A stretch of 62,872 nt of DNA from JAVXCQ01 sp036659415. GTDB lineage: Bacteria; Bacillota; Negativicutes; Acidaminococcales; Acidaminococcaceae. The translations under genes and the position numbers were made by a program. Location: assembly GCA_036659415.1 (NCBI GenBank), contig JAVXCQ010000012.1, positions 1-62,872 on the forward strand. The letters run 5' to 3'. The notes under the pieces were generated by a model that was not told the origin of the DNA, ran no database searches, and was given only the letters and a program-made list of their open reading frames with translations. The first letter of the stretch is position 1, and every line of letters starts with the position of its first letter. This document shows, in pieces, positions 43,786 to 53,036 of the stretch.

Positions 43786-45366
43786 CTATTCCAAAAAGTC
43801 TTTCAATCTCTTGCTACGGCTAGGATGTCTGAGTTTACGAAGAGCCTTGGCTTCAATTTGGCGAATACGCTCTCTAGTCACTCCAAAATGCTGTCCAACT
43901 TCTTCCAAGGTACGCGAACGACCATCTTCTAGCCCAAATCGCAATTCCAAAACCTTTTTTTCACGCAAGGTTAAAGTTTCCAAAACCTCATCTAATTGTT
44001 CCCGTAGCAAAGTAAAGGAAGCAGCGTCAGCCGGTGCCGGTGCATCGTGATCTTCTATAAAGTCACCAAGATGCGAGTCTTCTTCTTCACCTATAGGTGT
44101 TTCCAAAGAAACAGGTTCTTGCGCAATCTTCATAATCTCGCGCACGCGATCGACTGTCGTATCCATCTCTTTAGCAATTTCTTCGGGTAAAGGTTCTCTC
44201 CCCAATTCTTGCAATAATTGTCGGGAAACTCTAATCAGTTTATTAATCGTTTCTACCATATGTACAGGTATTCTAATGGTTCTGGCTTGGTCAGCGATAG
44301 CTCGCGTAATCGCCTGCCTAATCCACCAAGTAGCATAGGTACTAAACTTAAAGCCTTTATTGTAGTCAAACTTTTCTACGGCTTTAATTAAGCCCAAATT
44401 ACCTTCTTGAATTAAATCCAAAAACAGCATACCACGACCAACATAACGTTTAGCAATACTAACAACCAAACGCAAATTAGCTTCTGACAAACATCTTTTG
44501 GCTTCCTCGCCCTGTTCCACTATACACTTTAAGGTTTTTTCAAAATATTGCCCTACACTATCTAGCTCCAAAAATACGTTAGCATCCTTAACTTCCGTAA
44601 TGCGCTTTTTGACAGCTTCCAACAACTCTTTGATTTCCAAAAGATGATTGGCTTCAATATCCGAAGTTTGTTTTTTGCTAATAAATTTTTTCTTGGAGGT
44701 AGCGACTTTAATCCCGTTATCAACTACCAACCTTTGAATTCTATTCATTTCATCTTTGGTACATTCTTTGGACCACTCGTGATAGGAAAGATACGTAATC
44801 TCTCTACCAGCTACGTGCTCTGCTAAAAGTTTGGCATAAATTTTACTGACTTCCCGCTCTTCATACCAACTTGCCTCAATGTCTAGCAATTCCTTGGCTC
44901 TAGTTAGCATACTGGTTAATGCTGTCTCGTCGGGAGAAATCAAGAGCTGGTGTTCAATGATATTGTCACTTAAGATTTTTTGAGCTTGATTGCCCTTGTC
45001 CATTCGTTTGGCCAACTTAATTTCATCTTCGCCAATCAAAAGCGGAACACGACCAATTTCCTTCAAATACATTCTTACCGGGTCATCAATGCTAATGCCT
45101 TCTGGTACTGTCATGTTTGCCAATTCGTTCTCATCAATAGCATCATGTTCTGTTTCTACTATTGCCGGAATAGGCAAAGTGTCATCGACCACTTCAATAC
45201 CTTTACGAGCTATCATCTCATACATATCTTCCATGTCTTCAGCACTCATTTCTTCGGCTGATTGCATAGAATCCATAATTTCCCGATAGGTGAGAACGCC
45301 GCCATGGCTCTTACCCTTATGCAAAAGTTCTTCTATCTGATCTGCTGAAATCTTCTCACTTGCCAT
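43786..45366 (-). CDS. rpoD: RNA polymerase primary sigma factor RpoD/SigA
   Basis: 526 aa. Region 1.2 DPVRMYLKEIGRVPLL, region 2 SIAKRYVGRGMLFLDLIQEGNLGL and YATWWIRQAITRAIADQ, region 3, and region 4 LRFGLEDGRSRTLEEVGQHFGVTRERIRQIE. A long segment between regions 1.2 and 2 (about residues 120-270) makes it larger than Bacillus SigA. SD AAAGGAGGG. Downstream of dnaG, as is common. Confidence 0.97.
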   Translation of the reverse strand: MASEKISADQIEELLHKGKSHGGVLTYREIMDSMQSAEEMSAEDMEDMYEMIARKGIEVVDDTLPIPAIVETEHDAIDENELANMTVPEGISIDDPVRMYLKEIGRVPLLIGEDEIKLAKRMDKGNQAQKILSDNIIEHQLLISPDETALTSMLTRAKELLDIEASWYEEREVSKIYAKLLAEHVAGREITYLSYHEWSKECTKDEMNRIQRLVVDNGIKVATSKKKFISKKQTSDIEANHLLEIKELLEAVKKRITEVKDANVFLELDSVGQYFEKTLKCIVEQGEEAKRCLSEANLRLVVSIAKRYVGRGMLFLDLIQEGNLGLIKAVEKFDYNKGFKFSTYATWWIRQAITRAIADQARTIRIPVHMVETINKLIRVSRQLLQELGREPLPEEIAKEMDTTVDRVREIMKIAQEPVSLETPIGEEEDSHLGDFIEDHDAPAPADAASFTLLREQLDEVLETLTLREKKVLELRFGLEDGRSRTLEEVGQHFGVTRERIRQIEAKALRKLRHPSRSKRLKDFLE

Positions 45367-45407
45367 TGCGTTCCCTCCTTTCTTTGATGTTTAAACCAAC
45401 GTTAACT

Positions 45408-47195
45408 TTAAAATAATTTATTAAGCTCATTTTTTATTCGCTGGCTTTCTGCTAATTCCTGCAAAAAGCGATCGTCTCCTTCGCGCTCATATTTATCGGC
45501 TAACATCCGATGTTTTTCAAAATCACGTTCTAGCCAAGCTCTCCGTAGCTGTTTTAGACAATCACTAATCATAAGTTTAGCCATTTCCACAGTTAAATCT
45601 TGATTTAAAATCAAAGCCAATTCAGCACTGGCCGCTTCTGACAAGGAAGCAAACAAATCCGCCTCCAAATGCTGATCGGCTAATGCTACCAATTCCCTTA
45701 CTTTAAGAAAAATCTCATTTCGCAAGGTATTATTAAAACCCACTGCAAAAATTTCTGCCATTGCTTCCTGAGCAGCTTCACGATTTTTAATAATGGCAAA
45801 CAATAAATGTCGCTCAGCTTGATCTGCTGCCGATAAACGCCGTGTATTATTTTCTCGGTTCACTATCACCGAGCCCTGTGCCAGTCTACTAGTACGGCTC
45901 ACCTTGCGGTATTCACTTAAAATAAGCCCCTCGTCAATAGTCAATCTTTGTGCCAAATTGCGAATACGTTGTGCAATCTCAATATCGTTTTTGCATTCTA
46001 ACAGGAATGGTAGTATATTCGACACGGTTTTTACTTTTCCTGCTAAATCATTAATGTTATTTTCCTTTAACGTCTGCTCTATCTGGAAATCTATGCCCGC
46101 TATGGCCTCTTTAACCAGCTGTAAATATGCCACTTTACCATGTTTACGGACAAAGTCATCAGGGTCTTTGCCATCAGGAATAATCACCACTCTACTAGTC
46201 AAACCTTCTTTTTGTGCTATGGCAATAGACCGTAGCGCAGCATTAATTCCTGCGGTGTCACTATCAAAAGAAAAAACAACTTCCGCTGCTAAGCGAGCAA
46301 TAAGATGTGCGTGTTGTACTGAAAAAGCGGTGCCCATCGACGCCACCGCCCAGTTTATCCCTGCGGCATGCAAACTAATAGCATCCATATGCCCTTCCAC
46401 TACGATTACCTGTTTATGTTCTTTAATGGCTTTCAGAGCGGCATCTAATCCAAATAAAATAGAACGTTTGGTAAACCACTCCGTTTCACTAGTATTCACA
46501 TACTTAGCTTCTTTGGCCTCAGAATCCAAAACTCGACCCGTAAAACCAACTACCCTACCGCGTGCATCCTTAATGGGGATCATTACTCTACCGCGAAAAC
46601 GATCATAGAGTCTACCGCTATCCCCCTTGCCGACTAAACCGGCTTGCACCATCAATTCTTCGCTCACGCCTTTAGTACTAAGTGCACTATGCAGTGTATG
46701 GTAGCCAGGTGGTGCTAAACCTAAAGAAAAAGTTTCAATTGTGGCTGAGGAAATACCTCTAGCGCTTAAATACTTTAGCGCTGCTTTGCCATATTCGGTG
46801 TTCAACAAACAAGATTGAAAAAATTTAACACCTAAAGCATTAGTATCAAAAATTTGTTTTGCCGCTTTTTCGCGTTCTAGCTCTTGCTGATTTTTTTGTT
46901 TTTCAGGGATTGGAATACCCAGTTTATTCGCTAAAGCTTTGGTCGCTTCGGGAAAACTACAGTTTTCAATCTTCATAATAAAGTTAAAAACATCGCCGCC
47001 GGCATTACAACCAAAACAATGAAAAAGTCCCTTATCCTGCGTCACAGAAAAAGAAGCGGTTTTTTCACTATGAAACGGACAACAGCCCCAATAACGACTG
47101 CCTTTCTTTTTCAGAGCAACGTATTCCGAAACTATTTTAACTATATCTGCCTGTGCTCTAACTTGTTCTTTAAATTCCTCATAGATTTCATTCAT
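45408..47195 (-). CDS. dnaG: DNA primase DnaG
   Basis: 595 aa from ATG 47195, which gives the typical start MNEIYEEFKEQVRAQADIV; an ATG four codons upstream is also possible. Zn finger CPFHSEKTASFSV plus HCFGCNAGGDVF, catalytic core with GRVMIPIKDARGRVVGFTGR, TOPRIM VVVEGHMDAISLH, and a C-terminal helicase-binding domain. Makes RNA primers at the fork. Upstream of rpoD by about 40 nt. Confidence 0.96.
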   Translation of the reverse strand: MNEIYEEFKEQVRAQADIVKIVSEYVALKKKGSRYWGCCPFHSEKTASFSVTQDKGLFHCFGCNAGGDVFNFIMKIENCSFPEATKALANKLGIPIPEKQKNQQELEREKAAKQIFDTNALGVKFFQSCLLNTEYGKAALKYLSARGISSATIETFSLGLAPPGYHTLHSALSTKGVSEELMVQAGLVGKGDSGRLYDRFRGRVMIPIKDARGRVVGFTGRVLDSEAKEAKYVNTSETEWFTKRSILFGLDAALKAIKEHKQVIVVEGHMDAISLHAAGINWAVASMGTAFSVQHAHLIARLAAEVVFSFDSDTAGINAALRSIAIAQKEGLTSRVVIIPDGKDPDDFVRKHGKVAYLQLVKEAIAGIDFQIEQTLKENNINDLAGKVKTVSNILPFLLECKNDIEIAQRIRNLAQRLTIDEGLILSEYRKVSRTSRLAQGSVIVNRENNTRRLSAADQAERHLLFAIIKNREAAQEAMAEIFAVGFNNTLRNEIFLKVRELVALADQHLEADLFASLSEAASAELALILNQDLTVEMAKLMISDCLKQLRRAWLERDFEKHRMLADKYEREGDDRFLQELAESQRIKNELNKLF

Positions 47196-47307
47196 AACAA
47201 CACCCATTCAATCAATTCCCGAAACCTTACTGATTTACTATATTCAATATAAATACATTATTTCCTCTTTTTATGCCAAAAGAATTTTAACCGAACCTCT
47301 TTTTCCC

Positions 47308-48291
47308 TCAAATAAGGGGAACAAAATAACGTTGAAACATCTGCACAGCACTGGCATCAGTGAGTCCGGCAATATAATCAGTAACTGCCAGCAGTAATCC
47401 GAACTTTTCCTTTTGCTCCCACACCTCTGAGGGTAATAATTCCGGCTTTTGCAAACACAACTCCATCAAACTTTGTACAACGTGTTCCGCTTTGGCATGT
47501 TCTTTTGCCATTTGTGCTGAGCAATAAATATAATCAAACATAAAAGCTCTAAATTCTTCAACGGCTTCTTCATAGTAAGGATCTAGAATAATTGCCGGTT
47601 TTCCATAGGATTGTTCAATAATGTTATTAACCAGAACATCCAAAATTTGGCTAGGGTCGCTCCCCAGACGCATCGTCACCAGCCCCGGTAAATCCTTGGT
47701 TCCCACTAATCCAACTTTTCTCCCATCGTCAAAATCATGACAAAGGTAAGCAATCCGGTCGCACCGACGAACAATTAGACCCTCCAAAGTTGTTGGCAAT
47801 TGTTTACCGGTATGACATAAAATGGCATCACGTACTTCAGCCGTTAAATTAAGTCCCCGCCCATTACGTCCATACAGTTCAACCACGCGCAAGCTTTGTT
47901 CATTGTGTTTGAAATGACCTGTAAAGGCATTCATAGCATGCTCACCAGCATGACCAAAGGGCGTATGACCGATATCATGACCCAAAGCCGCCGCTTCCGT
48001 CAAATTTTCATTAAGCTCTAAAGCTCCCGCAATCGTCCGAGCAATTTGTGAAACTTCCATACTATGAGTCAATCTCGTCCTATAGTGATCACCGGGGCAT
48101 AAATATACTTGAGTTTTATGTTTTAATTTGCGAAAAGCAGTACTGTGGATAATTCTATCCCGATCACGTTGGAAAGCCGTTCTAATATTACAAGGCGTTT
48201 CTGCTGTTGTTCTTTGTGCATTAACACTTTTCGCTGCCCAGGGCGCTAATAGCCTTTGTTCTTTTGCTTCTGTGATTGTTCTGATTAACAT
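47308..48291 (-). CDS. dgt: dGTPase-like HD-domain triphosphohydrolase
   Basis: 327 aa. FQRDRDRIIHSTAFRKLKHKTQVYL, then THSMEVSQIARTIAGAL, GHDIGHTPFGHAGE (HD motif) and CDRIAYLCHDFDD. Belongs to deoxyguanosinetriphosphate triphosphohydrolase-like proteins (short form); nucleotide specificity untested. SD GAGGTAA. Divergent from the LptA-like gene. Confidence 0.93.
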   Translation of the reverse strand: MLIRTITEAKEQRLLAPWAAKSVNAQRTTAETPCNIRTAFQRDRDRIIHSTAFRKLKHKTQVYLCPGDHYRTRLTHSMEVSQIARTIAGALELNENLTEAAALGHDIGHTPFGHAGEHAMNAFTGHFKHNEQSLRVVELYGRNGRGLNLTAEVRDAILCHTGKQLPTTLEGLIVRRCDRIAYLCHDFDDGRKVGLVGTKDLPGLVTMRLGSDPSQILDVLVNNIIEQSYGKPAIILDPYYEEAVEEFRAFMFDYIYCSAQMAKEHAKAEHVVQSLMELCLQKPELLPSEVWEQKEKFGLLLAVTDYIAGLTDASAVQMFQRYFVPLI

Positions 48292-48357
48292 TTTTTACCT
48301 CACAAATGGTATTTAATTGCTAAATTTGCTATAATTAATATTCTAAGAGGTGATAGA

Positions 48358-48834
48358 ATGAAGAAAATTATTTTAGTTTTGTTAATGCTCCTATTGGTTC
48401 CTACCTTCTGTTGTGCCTCTGCTCCCGAAATCAAATTTGATAAGCAGCGTTTTGACCCTCTTTCCGGCACTTATTATTTAACCGGTAACGTTTCCGTCAA
48501 AGTGGGTAGCCGTTTGATTACCGCAGACCAGGCTCAAGTGGATCTTTATGCTCTAGAAGTACACGCACAAGGCGATATTCATCTTACACAAGATGACATT
48601 GAATTTTATGGAGACGCCGTCGACGTTTACGGTTCCAAAAATACGGCAGAAATAACAGGCCATATTAATTTCATCCATGGAGAAACCCGCATTACCGCCG
48701 ACAAGGGCAGTTTTAACTGGGATACCAAAAACGCAGTTTTTAACGGCAACGTTAAAATCTACGATAAAACAGATATCATAAAAAAAGCGGAACATAAGAC
48801 TTACAATATCCGCGATGCTATTTTTCTAGATTAG
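48358..48834 (+). CDS. LptA/OstA-like periplasmic protein
   Basis: 158 aa. A signal peptide (MKKIILVLLMLLLVPTFCCA) precedes one OstA-N beta-jellyroll: YYLTGNVSVKVGSRLITADQA, then ITADKGSFNWDTKNAVFNGN. LptA-like proteins bridge LPS across the periplasm, so this is evidence for an outer membrane. It stands alone here, without lptB, lptC or kdsC, so it could be a paralogue with another role. SD AGAGGTG. Confidence 0.87.
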   Translation: MKKIILVLLMLLLVPTFCCASAPEIKFDKQRFDPLSGTYYLTGNVSVKVGSRLITADQAQVDLYALEVHAQGDIHLTQDDIEFYGDAVDVYGSKNTAEITGHINFIHGETRITADKGSFNWDTKNAVFNGNVKIYDKTDIIKKAEHKTYNIRDAIFLD

Positions 48835-48835
48835 A

Positions 48836-48868
48836 AATAACCCTCGCTAAAGCGAGGGTTATTTTTTT
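48836..48868. terminator. Bidirectional terminator between lptA-like and ppsR
   Basis: Perfect 13-bp stem AATAACCCTCGCT with a 2-nt loop, followed by TTTTT. It serves the plus-strand gene and touches the ppsR stop codon. Confidence 0.9.
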
Positions 48869-49688
48869 ATGGACGATCTGCATTTTTACGTGCATATTCC
48901 AAAATCATACCGGCGGTTTCCTCAATCGCACGATTAGACACATTAATAATTGTACAATGCAATCTACGCATAATCCCTTTGGCATATTCCAGTTCCTCAC
49001 CAATACGCTTAACATCAGCATAACTGGCATTGTCGGACAGACCCATAGTTTTCAAGCGTTCTGTACGAATTTCATTTAATTTGAAAGGGTCAATCAATAA
49101 GCCCACGATTTTATGTGGTGGTACTTTGAACAATTCTTCCGGTGGTAAAATTTCCGGCACTAACGGTACATTGGCAACCTTAAGTTGTTTATGTGCCAAA
49201 TACATACTTAAAGGGGTTTTAGAAGTTCTGGAAATACCGACAATAACTACGTCCGCTTTAAGCAAGCCCCACGGATTTTTACCGTCGTCATATTTTACTG
49301 CAAATTCGACAGCTTCCACACGTTTAAAATACTCATGATCTAGGGCATGAATAAGCCCCGGTTGATTTTTCGGTAATAATCCTGACGTTTTTTGAATAGA
49401 CTTAAGTACAGGTCCGATAATGTCCACAACTTCCACATCGTACTCCATCGCAGTACTGGCAATGGTTTCTCGCAGTTCCGGCGAAACTATCGTATAACAA
49501 ATAACAGCATTATTGGCTTTTGCCTCCTCGACGATTTGTTGTACTTGTTCAGAATTTTTGACATAAGGAACCCTAATAATATCAAATTTTTCTTGTACAA
49601 ACTGACTAATAGTAGCCTTGGCTACAGACTCCGCTGTTTCACCAATAGAATCAGAAACAGCATAAATAATAGGTAAACTAGCTATGAT
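48867..49688 (-). CDS. ppsR: PEP synthase/PPDK regulatory protein PpsR with a non-canonical start
   Basis: Bifunctional ADP-dependent kinase / Pi-dependent pyrophosphorylase of PEP synthase or PPDK (DUF299). The frame covers a full-length protein of about 273 aa: the conserved N-terminal segment IIYAVSDSIGETAESVAKA is encoded at about 49614-49670, then the P-loop-like GISRTSKTPLSMYLA and GLLIDPFKLNEIR. There is no ATG, GTG or TTG between an in-frame TAG upstream and that segment. The nearest ATG (49448) would delete the first 79 residues. Codons ATC, ATC, ATA at 49691-49683 sit 2 to 8 nt behind AAGGGGG. I draw the start at 49688. It overlaps ccpN by 11 nt, so coupling is likely. Confidence 0.88.
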   Translation of the reverse strand: MIASLPIIYAVSDSIGETAESVAKATISQFVQEKFDIIRVPYVKNSEQVQQIVEEAKANNAVICYTIVSPELRETIASTAMEYDVEVVDIIGPVLKSIQKTSGLLPKNQPGLIHALDHEYFKRVEAVEFAVKYDDGKNPWGLLKADVVIVGISRTSKTPLSMYLAHKQLKVANVPLVPEILPPEELFKVPPHKIVGLLIDPFKLNEIRTERLKTMGLSDNASYADVKRIGEELEYAKGIMRRLHCTIINVSNRAIEETAGMILEYARKNADRP

Positions 49689-50340
49689 GATTTCCCCCTT
49701 TGCCCTCTGCTAAATCAACCAACAATCTGGTAAAACTGGTTTTGGTTATCCTGCCCACTACTTCAAAGCTACGTTTTTCTTCACTAATGCACTTCACAAC
49801 AGGCAAACAGTCAATTTCATTATCAATTAACCTTCTTGCCGCTGCCGCAATAGAGTCTTCCGCACGCACAACAATTAATTTGGAAAGTGGTGTCATGACC
49901 ATAATAATAGGAACCGTCCTTAAGTCGGCTCCATTGTTGATAGCCGATTTAAGTAAATCTTTTCTGGAAACGACACCTTGCAATAAGCCCTCATCGCCAA
50001 TAATAAAAACCGTGCCGACATCTTCTAAAAACATCGTTACCACTGCATCATAGGCACTTTTATCGCTACTAATAGCCACCGGTACTGATTGAATATCTCG
50101 CACCAAAATACCCGAGATTTCTTCCATTAGCATACCCAGCGTATTCTTACCCGTAAAGTAATAACCCACTTTGGGTCGTGCGTCTAATATGCCACTCATC
50201 ACAAGGATGGCTAGGTCCGAACGCAACGCCGCCCTAGTTACATTTAACCGCTCAGCTATATGTTCCCCCGTAATAGGACCGTCTACCCGAACAATCTCAG
50301 CAATTCTTTTTTGTCTATCGCTTAGAGAAATATGACTCAC
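49678..50340 (-). CDS. ccpN: CcpN-like repressor (HTH plus two CBS domains)
   Basis: 220 aa. N-terminal winged helix (SDRQKRIAEIVRVDGPITGE, NVTRAALRSDLAIL), then paired CBS domains (about residues 80-210) that bind adenine nucleotides. Bacillus CcpN represses gluconeogenic genes in the presence of glucose (family knowledge). Here it lies between ppsA and ppsR and has an operator-like box in its own upstream region, which suggests autoregulation. Confidence 0.93.
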   Translation of the reverse strand: MSHISLSDRQKRIAEIVRVDGPITGEHIAERLNVTRAALRSDLAILVMSGILDARPKVGYYFTGKNTLGMLMEEISGILVRDIQSVPVAISSDKSAYDAVVTMFLEDVGTVFIIGDEGLLQGVVSRKDLLKSAINNGADLRTVPIIMVMTPLSKLIVVRAEDSIAAAARRLIDNEIDCLPVVKCISEEKRSFEVVGRITKTSFTRLLVDLAEGKGGNHHS

Positions 50341-50355
50341 ACCCTTCTAAAATTC

Positions 50356-50373
50356 AAAATAGCATATACTATA
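50356..50373. promoter_or_regulatory. CcpN operator-like box upstream of ccpN
   Basis: AAAATAGCATATACTATA, 15 of 18 identical to the box at 52966-52983 before ppsA. A TTGACA lies further upstream on the minus strand. Confidence 0.55.
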
Positions 50374-50457
50374 GATACCTTATATAATACGCTATTAATG
50401 TCAAAACTCCTTTTTTTCTCAAAAATAAGTTGCTAATAGCGCCCCTAAAAACAAGAA

Positions 50458-50493
50458 AAGAGAATTCAACCTGCATGCAGGTTGAATTCTCTT
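50458..50493 (-). terminator. Palindromic terminator after ppsA
   Basis: 36-nt perfect palindrome centred on CTGCATGCAG, followed on the minus strand by TTTTCTTGTTTTT. Confidence 0.85.
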
Positions 50494-50545
50494 AATTTTA
50501 TGGCACTATGGCGCCACTAATTTAGTAGCTACCTCTAAAAAGTGC

Positions 50546-52921
50546 TTACCAGGTTAAATCTGTATCTTCTGCTTTGCCACGGCCGGTTAAGGCATCAAGC
50601 ATAATGCGTTGTTCCACTTGAGCAACCATTTTTTTCGTGAATTTAACAGTATCTGGGTTAACAGACATACTGTCAATGCCGCTCTTAACCAAGAACTCAG
50701 CAAATTCGGGATAAACACTAGGAGCCTGTCCACAAATAGAAACCGTCTTCCCTTCGCTGTGAGCAACTTCAATCAAATGTTTAACAGAACGACGAACAGC
50801 TAGATTACGTTCATCGAAAATATGAGAAACGGTATCATTATCGCGGTCACAACCCAAAGTCAACATTGTTAAGTCATTAGAACCAATGGAATAACCATCA
50901 ACGAATTTATTGAATTGATCTGCAAGAATGATATTAGCAGGAATTTCAGCCATCAACCAAACTTTGAAATCTTTACCCCGTTGTAAACCTTCTTGTGCCA
51001 TCAAATTAATGACTTTTTCGCATTCTTCAACTGTACGGCAGAAAGGAATCATGACGTGCAAATTCTTAAGACCGTATTCTTCCCGAACTTTGCGTACAGC
51101 AGCAATTTCTAACTTGAAAGCTTCAATATATTTAGGGTCATAATAGCGGGAAGCACCACGCCAGCCTAGAAGCGCACTTGGTTCATAAGGTTCGAACTCG
51201 TCGCCGCCTTTAAGATCGCGATATTCGCTGGACTTGAAATCGCTAAAACGTAAAGTTACCGGTCTTGGTGCCATTGCTTGGCAAACTTGACGGAACCCTT
51301 CAGCTAATTGGTCAACAACTTTTTCCGGATGGCCGGTTTTAATCAAATACAAAGGATGTTCATGAATATAGGTTGTCCAAATAAATTCTTCACGCATCAG
51401 ACCAATACCATCACACGGAAGCGGAGCATATTTTTCAGCCAATTCAGGGTCACCCAAGTTCATATAGATCTTGGTTCCTGTCACAGGGAAAGTTTCAGCT
51501 GCCATCACCATACCAGCTGCTTCTGGTTTTTTAGCAGTTTCGATAATACCTTCATAAACAATACCATTAGTAGCATCTACTGTAATATCCATGCCGTCAA
51601 GAATAGTAGTAGTAGCAGATTCGCCACGACTTTTAGTCCCAACGATACAAGGAATTCCCAATTCACGGCTAACGATAGAAGCATGACAAGTCATACCGCC
51701 GCTATCAGTTACGATTGCTTTGGCTCTTTTCATAGCAGGAACCCAGTCCGGAGCAGTCATCTCCGTAACAAGAATTTCGCCATCTTTAAAATCATCAATG
51801 CGTGAAGGATCCAAAATTACATGAGCACGACCTGCGATTTGTCCTGGGCTTGCCGGTAACCCTTTAACGATAACTTTACGGTCAGTAGTAATAGACAGTC
51901 TTTCAGCTTTTGGAGCACCATTTTTATTGCGACGGGACCACACAGTTTCCGGACGAGCTTGCAAAATCCAAACTTTATCGGTTCTTTCATCAATACCCCA
52001 CTCAATATCCATATAACAACCATAATGTTTTTCAATTTGTTTAGCATATGTAGCCAATTCAATAATGTGGTTATCAGAAATGGTTTGTTTTTTGCTGTCT
52101 GCCTCTGGAACTTTGACTTCTTCACAGTCGCCGCCTTTTTTACGCACCAGCATAATATCTTGTTCATTAACATTGCGTTCAACAATAGTTAAGTCAGCTT
52201 TAGCTACAGAATAGCTATCAGGTGTTACCGTGCCTTGAACAACATATTCGCCCAAACCATAAGCACCTTCAATTAAAATATTGTCATCATTACCCGTGGC
52301 AACATTCACCGTAAACATTACGCCAGCTGCTTTGGAAAAAACCATCATTTGAATAACAGCAGAAAGTGCTACTTCAATATGGTCAAAACCTTGTTTTTCA
52401 CGATAGTACACAGCACGATCGGTAAAGCAAGAAGCATAACATTCTTTAACTTTAGCGATAATAGTATCAGCACCTTGGACATTCAAATAGGTATCCTGTT
52501 GACCTGCAAAAGAAGCATCAGGCAAATCTTCTGCGGTAGCACTGGAACGAACCGCTACAAAAGGTAGCTCTTCTCCTACTTTTTTAGCTAGTTCCGCATA
52601 AGCGGTAGCAATAGCTGCTTGCAAATCTTGTGGCATTTCCTCTGCCATAATCGTTTCGCGTAAACGCGTACAAACACTACGCAATAAAGCACCATTTTCA
52701 ACGTCAGTTAATTCTGACAGCAAGGTACGCATTTTATCGCCCAATCCGGTTTTTTCAATAAAATATCTATACGCATGAGCCGTAGTAGCAAAACCATATG
52801 GTACCGGCACATCTGTTTTGGAGGTCATTTCTCCCAAAGATGCAGATTTACCACCAACGATTTGTACGTCAGTCTTTTCCAATTGCTCAAACCAAAGTAA
52901 AAATTCTTCCTCTTTTTTCAT
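50546..52921 (-). CDS. ppsA: Phosphoenolpyruvate synthase
   Basis: Pyruvate + ATP + H2O to PEP + AMP + Pi, the gluconeogenic entry step. 791 aa, equal to E. coli PpsA. ATP-grasp domain begins GGKSASLGEM, with FVAVRSSATAEDLPDASFAGQ. The phosphohistidine domain has SGGMTCHASIVSRELGIPC (catalytic His and the Thr two residues earlier that PpsR targets). The C-terminal TIM barrel includes GSNDLTMLTLGCDRD and ICGQAPS. Not PPDK, which is longer. Its promoter overlaps the CcpN-like box. Confidence 0.95.
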   Translation of the reverse strand: MKKEEEFLLWFEQLEKTDVQIVGGKSASLGEMTSKTDVPVPYGFATTAHAYRYFIEKTGLGDKMRTLLSELTDVENGALLRSVCTRLRETIMAEEMPQDLQAAIATAYAELAKKVGEELPFVAVRSSATAEDLPDASFAGQQDTYLNVQGADTIIAKVKECYASCFTDRAVYYREKQGFDHIEVALSAVIQMMVFSKAAGVMFTVNVATGNDDNILIEGAYGLGEYVVQGTVTPDSYSVAKADLTIVERNVNEQDIMLVRKKGGDCEEVKVPEADSKKQTISDNHIIELATYAKQIEKHYGCYMDIEWGIDERTDKVWILQARPETVWSRRNKNGAPKAERLSITTDRKVIVKGLPASPGQIAGRAHVILDPSRIDDFKDGEILVTEMTAPDWVPAMKRAKAIVTDSGGMTCHASIVSRELGIPCIVGTKSRGESATTTILDGMDITVDATNGIVYEGIIETAKKPEAAGMVMAAETFPVTGTKIYMNLGDPELAEKYAPLPCDGIGLMREEFIWTTYIHEHPLYLIKTGHPEKVVDQLAEGFRQVCQAMAPRPVTLRFSDFKSSEYRDLKGGDEFEPYEPSALLGWRGASRYYDPKYIEAFKLEIAAVRKVREEYGLKNLHVMIPFCRTVEECEKVINLMAQEGLQRGKDFKVWLMAEIPANIILADQFNKFVDGYSIGSNDLTMLTLGCDRDNDTVSHIFDERNLAVRRSVKHLIEVAHSEGKTVSICGQAPSVYPEFAEFLVKSGIDSMSVNPDTVKFTKKMVAQVEQRIMLDALTGRGKAEDTDLTW

Positions 52922-52965
52922 GTTAGCACTCCTCTTTGTTATATACTTTACGAAACTTACATTCC

Positions 52966-52983
52966 AATATAGTGTATACTATA
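52966..52983. promoter_or_regulatory. CcpN operator-like box at ppsA
   Basis: AATATAGTGTATACTATA; an inverted repeat (ATATAGT / ACTATAT) overlapping the ppsA -10. Confidence 0.6.
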
Positions 52984-53006
52984 TCATATTTATGTTTCAT
53001 GTTCAA
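52978..53006 (-). promoter_or_regulatory. Promoter of ppsA
   Basis: Minus-strand TTGAAC, 17 nt, TATAGT. Confidence 0.65.
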
Positions 53007-53036
53007 GAAAGATTTTAATATTTTTTGTCTTTTTCT

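Noticed and set aside
48867..49448. ppsR as a truncated pseudogene
   Set aside because: The frame continues upstream through 79 further conserved codons; only the start codon is unusual.
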